Assembly (NCBI RefSeq): GCF_963676685.1
Contig: NC_092354.1
Coordinates: forward strand, 24,894,193-24,958,192
Length of the DNA: 64,000 nucleotides
Source of the DNA: Mytilus edulis
Taxonomy: Eukaryota; Mollusca; Bivalvia; Mytilida; Mytilidae
Direction: 5' to 3'
Part shown: positions 53,621 through 64,000 of the stretch, one piece after another
How the letters are laid out: every line of letters starts with the position of its first letter
How positions within the stretch are numbered: the first letter of the stretch is position 1
The notes under the pieces: generated by a model
Databases searched by the model: none
Told to the model about the DNA's origin: nothing
Seen by the model: only the letters and a program-made list of their open reading frames with translations
Program-made: the position numbers and the translations under genes

Positions 53621-54230
53621 ATAGTTACATTTGAAAATTGCAATTTTCAGACTCATAATTGGTTAAATTACTTGAATATAAATGTTTCTGGTTGATAGTC
53701 CATTTCAATGTCCAATCACAGTGTCCATTTCAATGTCCAATCACAGTGTCATAAGTTTTCACCTTAAGTAGGGTTCACACAGCAACCTTAAACGTTGGAA
53801 GCAAATACTACCGTGCCACCTCCAAGTAAAACACGGAATTTTGTTGTTACAAAAAACTAATTCTGAAAAAAAAAATAACGAAATGGTGGACGAACTGTCT
53901 AAAATAGGTTTCATTGACAATACTTCTTCTGATAGGGAAAATGTTGGTGGCTGCTTTTAACACTGTCACAATGTGTGAACGGCCTTTTGCTACATGAAGA
54001 TATGTTCTTGTGAAAAATGTCACTTCTTTTTAAAATGAGCACCATGGGTTAAGATTATTAACTATCTTGATGTTTTTTTCCTTATTAAGGTGTGGATTGG
54101 GATAGAAAAGCAAAGGAAAGGAAGGGTGGAGAGGCACCAGCTTACAGTAAGAAGAAGGTAGCTGTAAGTAGACAATCTGCATACACTCTGTTGTCAAAAC
54201 AGTTTACCATCTGCAGATCTATGGGTTTTA
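53621..54230. other. Unassigned, with a 24-bp tandem duplication
   Basis: 'gtccatttcaatgtccaatc' plus 'acagt' repeats directly at about 53697-53750. A short exon-like stretch with acceptor tattaag and donor gtaagt at 54090-54165 has no recognisable product. Confidence 0.35.
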
Positions 54231-54627
54231 ATTGATTGATTGATTGATTGTTGGTTGCTTAACGTCCAGTGGCAAATATTTCATGCATATTCAGGACGAG
54301 AACAAGTTTACAATAAATACAAATGCAATAGGTAGGTTGATACAATAGTGGCCATCTGGGATGATGGTCGGAGAAATTTGGACTGCCACTGCAAAATGAG
54401 GGTATATTGGATAGGGACAGAAATTTAGCCTTGCAACAGGCCACCTACGGACCCCTCAAAGAGTTGTCGCAAGGGTTCTTAACGTGCAAAGAGCGTGGCA
54501 CTCTCTTTACACGAGGCATCGGATTTAACGTCCCCCTTCTGACCGGACGTGACCGCGAACTTATACATCCCGCACAGCCAAACGGACGCCCCACTTCGGC
54601 AAGCGTTTTACTGCCGGTCGGGAGAAG
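54231..54627 (-). mobile_element. CAAT-tailed retroposon, copy 5
   Basis: Starts with the 'attgattgattgattg' tail on the left and ends at 'gtcgggagaagg', lacking the usual 5'-most ~40 bp. Confidence 0.7.
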
Positions 54628-54689
54628 GCTGAATGATTGAATTTAATTATGAACATTGCATTACAAACACAATAATACAGACCATTTTC

Positions 54690-54889
54690 CGGTAGAGGAT
54701 TCAGATGACGAGAAGGATGAATATTGTGATGACCCTGCAGATGCAACAAAGACCGATTTTGACAATTTTGACATCAACCGCATAAAGAGCATTAATGATT
54801 TGAATTCCCCGACGAATGACCATCCTCTCCTTGTCTACCAGCAAACCCTGTTTGATTTGGTTTGGGCTTTTTTCCACCGGCTAGAATGA
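54690..54889 (+). other. Exon-like acidic open frame
   Basis: Reads VEDSDDEKDEYCDDPADATK, then FDINRIKSINDLNSP and TLFDLVWAFFHRLE stop. The acidic composition and codon use look protein-like, but I do not recognise a family and no splice partners are evident. Confidence 0.25.
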
Positions 54890-57108
54890 GGGAAGTGAGT
54901 GACGTTATTTTTATGAACGGATCGGATAAGGAATGTTCTGTTCAATCGTAATATGGATACGATAGTTTACACGGGTTGCACCAGAATCGACTTCCTGGCA
55001 AGAAAGACAAGCGATAGCATGGGAGCAAGAAAGATAGTTTAACGTAGACATGGTAGAAATGTTTGTTTCCGATTATTCTAAAGTGACAGAAAGTTTTGAT
55101 TTACAATTTTAATTTTAATTCTTAAGTTGTTTTAGTATATATAAGTATATATGTATTTCATTATGTTCATTCTAGCTGTATAACCGATTATTAACCATAT
55201 AGCTCTTGTGAATATTTATTTTTTGTATTTGTAGACCCTTAGGCAGTTACAATTGCAGCACCTATACAGTTACTATTTATGTGTTGCGTTTATATATGAA
55301 TTGTAACACTTTATAGTGACTGAACAGGTAAAATATATTCTTCTCAAGAAACAGAAAAATTAAAAGACACGTGTAAGCTTATAAATGAAAGCTTAGATTT
55401 GGATATTTCTTACAAAATGAGGACCACAGCTATGAAAGCGTATGATTCAGAATATAAAAAAGATAGATTGTCCTGCTTAAATTAAAGTTAAAGTAGTTGT
55501 TAAGTTCCCTCAGTTCAAAGTAAGGAATCCTGTAAAATACCCCAAAACATAGAAAGTATCTAAATTGTAGCTAGACATGAGGCAGAATAGAAAACATTTA
55601 TATCATTAAATTCTGTGATTCAATATATATCTTTGTTGTTTTTTAATGGTGATTCTTAACATAAACATTAAGATATACCAAGAGGATCTTATGATTATTG
55701 ACCAACAGAAACTACAGCTTTTTTCATGTGGTACAAATTTAACATTCAAAATCTCATATATTTACCTTGTTGAGACATGTTAATCCTCACATTTTTATAA
55801 CCTACATGTGTAGTTTTGACCATTAGTTTAACTGTCTCAGATTATTACACTTCTTGTTTACTCATTAAAAGGACTATCACAAAATATATTAACAGAAAAT
55901 AAAATAGTAATAAAATCAGTGCCACAGGCATTTTAATGAAAATAAGAGACATTTATGACAACACTCTGTTATAATAAAGGTTGAAGGAATGGTATCTGAG
56001 TGGCAGAGAAGAGAGATGGTGAAGAAAATTAAACAGAGAGAAAATTTAAAGAAGGAAGGCAGATTTTATATTTTCTTTCCGAGTGATGACCGGCATGAAA
56101 ACCATTTAACAGGAGAGGCAAGTAGATCAAAATCGACATATAAATCAAAGAAAAACTGTGAAAGATTTATTTGTTTGTATTTTAAGATTTCTTAACATGA
56201 GCTTTTATATTTTATTGTCAATACTAATACATGTGGATGTATATGTTGCAAAGCGCTTAGGGTAATTTTTATATCATAAAATGCACTGTTATAAATACTG
56301 TATACTAACATAATAAATATGATTAGTTTTATTTACATGCAAGAAATTTCTAAACGGAAGCTTATATAGACAGAAAAAGAACTATACTTAACAACGAAAT
56401 TATTTTCATTCACCTGCGTATAATATGACATAACTGGTGTCTTATTGAAATTATCCTTCCTTAAACGAGATTTTCTTCACCTCCCGTTATGGCTATCCGC
56501 AGACCCAAAACCTCACAGATATTCTTGTAACATCCAAAGTATTTAAACAGGAGTTATCAACAATCGGAGGTTATAAACCATACGGAAGGGGCAAATGTAA
56601 ATGCTCCAATGTGGCCACCTTCGAAACCCAGTTCGTCTGACCCATATCTGTGATTGCATATTCAAGTGGTTAACGCAATACGATTAATATTGATGTTCTT
56701 TACTTGAATCAAAAGATTCATGCAAAAAATTCTGTTGATTTCATCACAGCCGGCTAACAAAGAGCTCATTATCATGAATTAATTTTGATGTCATATGTAG
56801 AGGAGCAATCCCACCATTAGTTAATATTTTTGTTATTTTATGTATATCGTACACATTCTTTTTAGGGCGTGACCATTTCTCTTCACAATAGTCCATAATC
56901 ATCAAGTGCTCAAACAAATATATAACAATTCTACAGTTGCATGGTCTTGAATCTAGTAGAATATATCTCAGAACAAATTCATTCAGGATGACATTTATGA
57001 GGTTATTCACTCCACAAACAATAAATAGGATTATCATGAATAAGTCAAAAAGCTGATGTTTCATATGTACTGCATAGATGCATAAAAATAGCATAGTTAA
57101 TTCATAGA
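54890..57108. other. Intergenic, nothing identified
   Basis: A 68-codon frame at 55989-56195 (MVSEWQRREMVKKIKQREN) is not assignable. The rest is AT-rich without repeats that I can match inside the window. Confidence 0.4.
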
Positions 57109-57124
57109 CATATAATTCAAGAGT

Positions 57125-57922
57125 ACCGCAAGGGTGACTGGGGTATAGAAATATGGTCACTTGGTCTTCTCCCGACCGGCAGTAAAACGCTTGCTGAAGT
57201 GGGGCGTCCGTTTGGCTGTGCGGGATGTATCAAGTTCGCAGTCACGTCCGGTCAGAAGGGGACGTTAAATCCGATGCCTCGTGTAAAGAGAGTGCCACGC
57301 TCTTTGCACGTTAAGAACCCTTGCAACAACTCTTTTGAGGGGTCTGTAGGTGGTGGCCTTTTGCAAGGCAAAATTTCTGTCCCTATCCAATATACCCTCC
57401 TTTTCCGGTGGCAGTCCAAATTTCTCCGACCATCATCCCAGATGGCCTATATTGTATCAACCTACCTATTGTATTTATTGTGAACTTGTTCTTGTCCTGA
57501 ATATGCATGAAATAATTGCCACTGGACGTTAAGCAACCAACAATCAATCAATCAATGTACATATATTCTTAACTGCCTATAACAAAACTGCTTTTAACTA
57601 CTAAAAATCCAGTCCCGAGAAAAGAGAAAGTGTCCGTTGTGCCGAGTTGCTATAGGTGACAAATACCACTACGTATGCAATGGAATGCAGCACACAAATA
57701 GAACACTACTTATTGACAAGAAATACCTTACGAACTGTAATGTTTTAAAAGTTAATGCTATTATGCGCCACACTCAGAAATTTAAACTTCGAAAATTGTG
57801 CATCCCAGATGGCCTCTATCGTATCAACCTACCTATTGTATTTATTGTGAACGTGTTCTCGTCCTGAATATGCATGAAATATTTGCCACTGGACGTTAAG
57901 CAAACAACAATCAATCAACAAT
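57125..57922 (+). mobile_element. Chimeric retroposon insertion with 16-bp duplication
   Basis: Perfect duplication 'catataattcaagagt' flanks the block (57109-57124 and 57923-57938). Contents: a full-length CAAT-tailed retroposon (57125-57555, ending caatcaatcaat), then about 240 bp of unrelated sequence. A second, 5'-truncated retroposon end (about 57798-57922) follows with its own CAAT tail. The middle part has a frame with KRKCPLCRVAIGDKYHYVC, a zinc-ribbon-like start. One interpretation is a single insertion of a read-through RNA spanning two copies. Confidence 0.7.
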
Positions 57923-57938
57923 CATATAATTCAAGAGT

Positions 57939-58422
57939 TAATTTCAGCAATTTAAGGAACAAGAACACTTGCACTTTGTCCAGAGATCATATCATTTATT
58001 GATAATGTGTCGTATTAGTACATCGTAAAATATTTTGATATAAAAGAAAAGAAAATTTAATTAAAAACATCATTTTCCTACCAGCAAAACTGAGTTCTCG
58101 TTGTTTATTCTTTTACAAAGGGTCGTTAGGTAGATGATAGTCTGAAGGGTTGTTTGGACGAAGAGCACTTAGTTCCGTGTCTGTTTGTATTAGTCAAATG
58201 CATATGTTGGAGAGTTGTTAGGACGAGGGACACTTAGTTTCGTCACAACAGTAGTTCAGAGAAATATTTTACCTGCTGGTGTTACAAACAAAATCTTACT
58301 ATATTTATCATCAAATAATTCAGTAGTTTTTTTGGTTGCGACGTAATTTCTTTACCAAGGAACATAGATTCGGAAGTTGATATCTTACTTTTTCTGTGAG
58401 CAGAAACATCAAATTAAAATCT
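57939..58422. other. Unassigned
   Basis: Contains two similar segments, 'ggtcgttaggtagatgatag' ... 'acttagttccgt' and 'gttgttaggacgagg' ... 'acttagtttcgt', about 75 bp apart, perhaps an old local duplication. No gene is supported. Confidence 0.35.
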
Positions 58423-58436
58423 GTCAAACTGTATGG

Positions 58437-58860
58437 TTGATTGAATGTTGGTTGCTTAACGTCCAGTGGCAAATATTTCATGCATATTCAGGACGAGAAC
58501 AAGTTCACAATAAATACAATAGGTAGGTTGATACAAAAGAGGCCATCTGGGATGATGGTCGGAGAAATTTGGACTGCCACCGGAAAAGGAGGGTATATTG
58601 GATAGGGACAGAAATTTTGCCTTGCAACATGCCACCAATGGACCCCTCAAAGAGTTGTTGCAAGGGTTCTTAACATGCAAAGAGCGTGGCACTCTCTTTA
58701 CACGAGGCATCGGATTTTAACGTCCCCTTCTGACCGGTCGTGACTGCGAACATGATACATCCCGCACAGCCAAACGGACGCCCCACTTCGGCAAGCGTTT
58801 TACTGCCGGTCGGGAGAAGACCAAGTGACCATATTTCTATACCCCAGTCACCCTTGGGGA
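58437..58860 (-). mobile_element. CAAT-tailed retroposon, copy 6
   Basis: Full-length, tail reduced to 'ttgattgaatg'. Flanked by perfect 14-bp duplication 'gtcaaactgtatgg' at 58423-58436 and 58861-58874. Confidence 0.75.
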
Positions 58861-58879
58861 GTCAAACTGTATGGCAGTC

Positions 58880-59275
58880 CGAGTGAATCGTTGATTATAA
58901 TTTAGTACGTCTGACGAGCATTTCGTCTACATAAGACTCATCAGTGACGCTCATTACAGAGCCAAACAAGTACTATGTTAAAGAGCATTGAGGATCCAAA
59001 AGTCCAAAAAGTTGTGCCAAATGCGGCTTATGTTATCTATGCCTGGGATAAAAAAAATCCTTAGTTTTATTTTAGCTTAAAATCTTGTTGGACATCCACT
59101 GTTTAGTACTCTTGCTTTTCTGTTTACTAACAGTGTTCGGAAATTAACAAAACATAGGTAGATTAAAGACAGTAAGTTTAGGTAGGTGTATATATTTTGT
59201 TAAACACAGATCTAGAAAATAAACTCATCAGAGATACCAGGACTAAATTTTGTATATACGCCAGTAGTCTGAGAT
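58880..59275 (+). repeat. R4 repeat family fragments
   Basis: 'tttcgtctacataagactca' with 'tcagtgacgct' near 58920, and 'gataccaggactaaattttg' near 59232, match the copy at 405-545, but in rearranged order. Confidence 0.6.
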
Positions 59276-62200
59276 TACTATAACGTCCAACGGCTGTTTT
59301 GCTAGACAAGCTGGGGCCGTGGGACGTAAGAGCTCGTCCTATATCAAAAAGTGGATAATAGCCCACCCAAAAAAGATGCGGTGCATCGTCGCTTCTGGTG
59401 CCGACGGACGGCCTTAGAATTATATAAACCGGCCATCAATCTCATCAATTTTTGGCAGTTAATCTGCCTTAAGCGAGCACCCTACATTTGTGTTCTACCA
59501 AATAAATGCTGAAATACGGATATCGTTGTTTTCTAGCTTAATAGTATGTTGTTTTTTGTTGTCCAAAAAATATTTTAAGACAATTATCAGGGAAACCAAT
59601 ATCAACCAAGTTATCAACTTCATTTTGACTTATCTTTAAAAATTAAGGTGACAACTTTTGCACTCAGCGGAATTGCAAACTTGTCCCGGAGACAGTTTAA
59701 GTACTGCGTTAAATTGTGTTGTTCATAAATCTTTAACGACTGAGATAACTAAGTAATTGCTAAAAATTTTAGAATTATTTTATTTAAGGTAGATCATAAG
59801 TATATATTTTTTGAGACAGAATTTTCTTATAATTTGCCAAAATGAAGATTTTACTATGCTTTTTTCAAAAACTTAATAAAAAGTATGGGTCACCAAATTT
59901 TGTACTAAAAGAGTTATCTCCCCTTAAATGGCTTATTTGTTAAAAATCATTTTATTTTGTTTAATACAATTAATTAACAAGTTTTCTTTATATAGAAAAA
60001 CAGTCTAACCATTGAATTGCAAATCTTTCCAAATTTGCAGATTTAGTCAAATAACTAGACCGATTTTGTACTGTGATTGTACATTCCAAGATGGCGGTAT
60101 ACCATCAATCTAACTTAATATTTCCCATAATTGTAAAATTCTTCTATAATTTCCCCTTCTTCCTGTCAAACAATGGCTGAACAAAATCAAAGAGCTGATA
60201 GCTCTGAAGTGGAAGAAGGTGAATAAAAGGTAACTTGAATTACCATAAAAGCAGCCCCACTAACCCAGGCTGCTTTGTTCCATTATCGTTATAATGTATT
60301 TTTTTTTCTTCAAACAAGAAAAGGTCATAAGTACATGGATTTCCCATCCGTACAATCATTTTCTATGTTCAGTTGACTATGAAAATTAGGTAAAATCTTT
60401 AATTTGGCAGTAAAATTAAGAAGATCATATCATAAGGAACACATGTGTACTAAGTTTCAAGTTGATTGGATTTCAACTTCATCAAAAACTACCTCGACCA
60501 TAAACTTTATAACCAGAAGCAGGACGGACGGACAGACTAGACAACATATTGCCCACAAATGGAGCTTAAAAAAGTAAGGCTCGTTACATACCCGCCAACT
60601 TTTGAAAGTTCCCAATTCCCATATGGGTTTTTCCTGCACAAAATTTTTTTTAAGGTTACAATTTTTAGCGACGTATTTTGCACGATCTGGATTGTCTAGA
60701 AAAAGTGTCATATTTGTATGATTAACTTACATGCCTTTTTCTTAAGTCTGTTTGCATGATTCTAGTTTTAATTCGGTAGAAAAAATATACATGAAGCTAG
60801 CAGACCAGGGTTTATTTTCCAGAGTAAGAATATTAGATGCTTGTTGAAATTTCCAATTTTAAATTATGCACAAAGATTGACCTTTAACAGGTTGGGAACA
60901 ACACTCCAAATGAGATTAACCTAACTGGAATATCAGTATAACCCACTGTAATAAATGAGCACCAAAAAAGTCATTTATATTCATATTATTTGATGAAACT
61001 TTTCCCCAAGAACTATGCATCTATTAAGTACTGAATAGTCGAAACATGTCAAAAGAATTTTCTGTTGTTTCTAAACTTATATCTTTTTTAATAATTTGAC
61101 CCCTCATTTAGAAAAGTTGTTCCAAATATGAATTTTCCCACTTTTGAGTTTAATAAAAATCTTCAAAATGTACTTTATTTTTTTTCAACAGTAAAATGAC
61201 CCCTTGTTTTAGGGACAGTCCCTCATTTAAGGGACACCACTCATAATTGGGGTGGGGTAGGGGTGGGGGTCCCAACCTGAATACAAAAATAAAATATGTT
61301 ACAACCAGTATTATGTCAATAAATTGTCAATAAATTAGTGAAAAAATACTATTTACTATCTTTATCATGTTTTTGGTAGTACAGTAGACTCCGGCCAATG
61401 GGATACCCAGATTGTCAGCTAAAAATATCTGATTACCCGATAGATTCAATAAGACGATGAATGTATATTCATTAAATATTCTACAATAATAAGTAGATCT
61501 ATTGCTTAATATGTGAAAGGGCTGGAGGATTGATGGAGTGATTTTTATCAATAACATCACCACGATGTTTGTAAAATAAAATTATCAGCTGATTATGTAG
61601 CTAATGAATAAATTTGTTTCCACTTGCAGTTTTTAAATCCTATATTTATTGAAATCAATTAAATGTCCTGAAGTATTTATGTAAATTATTATCTTCCATC
61701 CATAGTTTGTCTTTACTTGTTAAGTAAACAAATTATTTACATTTTCACACAGGTAAACTAATTTGGCTATAAATAGATTAAAGCATGTCTGTGTAGAATC
61801 TCTTATCAAAAATCGTAATTGTTATAATTTTATTTCTTTAAATAATCAAATTTAAATTTATGAAAATATTCATGATTGATAAAATAGTATTGCTTGAAGT
61901 TTACGCTTTCAGAGACTATTGATGTTTAGGTCATGGTTCTTCACATAGTTGTAAACAAACCAATATGGCCGACACACGTGATTACCTTTGCACATGTGAA
62001 AAAAATATTTCTGACAAAAGTCAGATTTCTCTTGTCAAAAGGAAGTTATATTTATATTGCAATACATTCTTCAGAAGGAGGTACATTGAGTTTCAATTAT
62101 ATTTCTATTTCTATGAGCTTAGATTTTAATCACATTCTCCAAACAGCAACGTATTGCTCTTGTCAACTGAGTCTTGAATAATTTTATAAATAGATTCAAA

Positions 62201-63499
62201 CCATTTGGAGTAGAAGGGCATCTAATTCACATGACAAAGGAAAACAATGAATTAAGACAACAATTTAATAAGAAATATATCCTTTTTATTTACAAAAAAA
62301 CAAAATATTCTTGTCTGCAGGATTGCAAATTCGTAACTTCAAGGGCGAACTTGTAAACAGGGCGAGTTGTCCCGATACCAAATTCACGCATGCGTAATAC
62401 AAATATCTACAGTTAAAACATCCTGTGACAAGTAAACAAATAACGTTCATGTGGATGAGATGAAATCTGATAATTTACATAAATAAAAGGGTCATATTTA
62501 TGATAGTGATTGTTTTTCAATCCTAATTTACAAATTAAATGATTCAGATGCCTAATCATGTGTAAAAATCGGTGTCAGGAATCTTAAGTTGTTATGAAAT
62601 TGTAATACACGAAACGAATGCGGCATACGGAGGCTCAATGCCATAGGTCAGCCCTTAAGTCTTCAGAAGACTTGACGTCTTCTTCCACTAAAAAACCAAG
62701 AAACTACCAAGAATTAGAGGGACAAACTTCACAAGCATGAAAGTAAATGTGAAAAATAGAAGAGTGGTGAAGGAGTTATGATTACTGAGAGGAAAATTTG
62801 GCTGGGACATAACAGCGGATGTCAAAAACAAGATGTGGGCTAAGATAAAAGAGTAGGTGAACGACCTTTGAATAAGTTAGTTACAGAAAGCTTTCAACTG
62901 TAAAGACCAAAATTAGGAACCTAACTAGAATTAATCTTGAAGTTAACGTTTTGGAGCTGTTTCTTCCAGACAAAGATCATTCGGCATAGGGTTAAATGCT
63001 TAAAATGATGTTAACTTTTTTGAAAATCTCGGTTGTATATCCAACATGATTTAAAGTACATGTGGGTCCCCAATGCTCTTCAACTTCTTACTTTATGTGG
63101 CCTTTTTTACTTTTTGGGATTCGAGCGTTTTGGAGAAAAAAACGTGCGTCTGGCGTGTATACAAAATTTAGACCTGGTATCTGTGATGAGTTTATTTATT
63201 CACTCAGTGTACCATCATCATACAGTTGGGTAACTACAGTATATATTACCGACGGGGGCTCCAATTTCATTTTTTCAAACGTTGTTAATAGTCAGTTGAC
63301 GAATTGTGTACCTCATAACATCGTCGACAAATGTATTGTAGTTCCTGAGAAAAATGTAACGAAAATTTTCAACTTGGTTATCATGTGTAAAATTATACAA
63401 GTGTTCGGTAAACAGGAAGTCGATGAATGATAAATCTGAAAACGCATCACACGGTATGGCTGACATATATAAATGTTGATACCAAATTACAGAAAGGGT
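59276..63499. other. Long AT-rich intergenic stretch
   Basis: No gene is supported. A repeat-like segment at 60420-60545 (gatttcaacttcatcaaaaa ... ggacggacggacag) resembles mollusc intergenic repeats. A reverse R4-like piece lies near 63120-63200. The frame at 63062-63430 has no recognisable family. Confidence 0.4.
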
Positions 63500-63600
63500 G
63501 GATGTGTAGTTTCTGAGAAAAATGTGACGAAAGTTTCATGGGACGGACAGACAGAGGTAAAACAGTATACCCCCCTTTTTTCAAAGCGGGGGTATAAAAA
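63500..63600 (-). repeat. End of a 'tataccccc' repeat
   Basis: 'ggacggacagacagagg' followed by 'caaagcgggggtataaaaat' resembles, in reverse, the start of the element at 9471-10320. Confidence 0.45.
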
Positions 63601-64000
63601 TAAACTATAAACTTGTAAACATACCTGAAGACAACGTGCTGTTATGTCTGTGAATGGTCTTATAAAAAGACAACCTGACCTCCCTTCTTTGTTCATCAAC
63701 TCTTTTATCAAAGCTGGAGTGTTTACAGAGCTTGGAAGAGACTCCAGCTTGGATTTTCTTGCAGTTATCTACTCAAAAGCCACATTTGTCAAAATAGGGA
63801 ACATATTGCATAACTTTTGATTAAATTCTGCACTAGTCATGGACAGGTCCAGCTTTTATTTCGGAATCATGGTAACCTGAAAATATGAATATCATAGTAT
63901 TGGTTCATTTAGTTTGCTTATATTTTGGGGTAGAAATTTAAGCTTTTTTGTGTACTGGCCAGCCGGACCAGTGGACAGAAATCTACTGGTCCGGCTCCAT

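Overview
The window is from an animal nuclear genome. The base composition is AT-rich, genes have short exons with GT-AG introns, and there is a 100-N assembly gap. Many dispersed repeats look like families I associate with bivalve molluscs, most likely a mytilid mussel; that species call rests on memory of repeat families and is an inference. It is mostly a repeat landscape with a few host genes.

The centrepiece is a Polinton/Maverick element, about 11.5-30.9 kb. A plus-strand block runs from a TATA box through a two-frame CARD-like/PC4-like gene, a chromodomain retroviral-type integrase, a penton-like minor capsid protein, a basic core-like protein, the double-jelly-roll major capsid protein, an adenain-like protease, a packaging ATPase and two small conserved proteins. 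Facing it on the minus strand is a very long protein-primed type B DNA polymerase gene starting with a C2H2 zinc-finger region. Integrase, penton-like protein, protease, ATPase and the small genes are open. The capsid gene carries one stop and three frameshifts. The polymerase gene carries three in-frame TAA codons and one frameshift, is cut by a full-length 4.8-kb LINE with both ORFs open, and is cut by two MITEs with TTA and TA target duplications. It also has two intron-like intervals with GT-AG ends; one splits catalytic motif A and the other holds a triple tandem tRNA-derived SINE. The element is a fossil with some intact genes. I could not find matching terminal inverted repeats.

Left flank (1-11.5 kb): two relics of a Mutsd/Mutator-like transposase, a PHD-finger exon with a 65-bp tandem duplication, and several copies of a ~430-bp retroposon with a (CAAT)n tail. 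Right flank (31-36.6 kb): a four-exon minus-strand gene for a type I membrane protein with signal peptide, Thr-rich stalk, one membrane helix and a Pro-rich tail.

The remainder (36.7-64 kb) holds a two-exon conserved gene with a frameshift, relics of DDE_4/Harbinger-like and CACTA-like transposases, a decayed multi-exon P-loop gene, a TIR-bounded 1.95-kb element made of internal tandem arrays, another Mutsd relic, and more CAAT-tailed retroposons. One of these sits in a 798-bp chimeric insertion flanked by a perfect 16-bp duplication. Long AT-rich stretches hold nothing I can identify.
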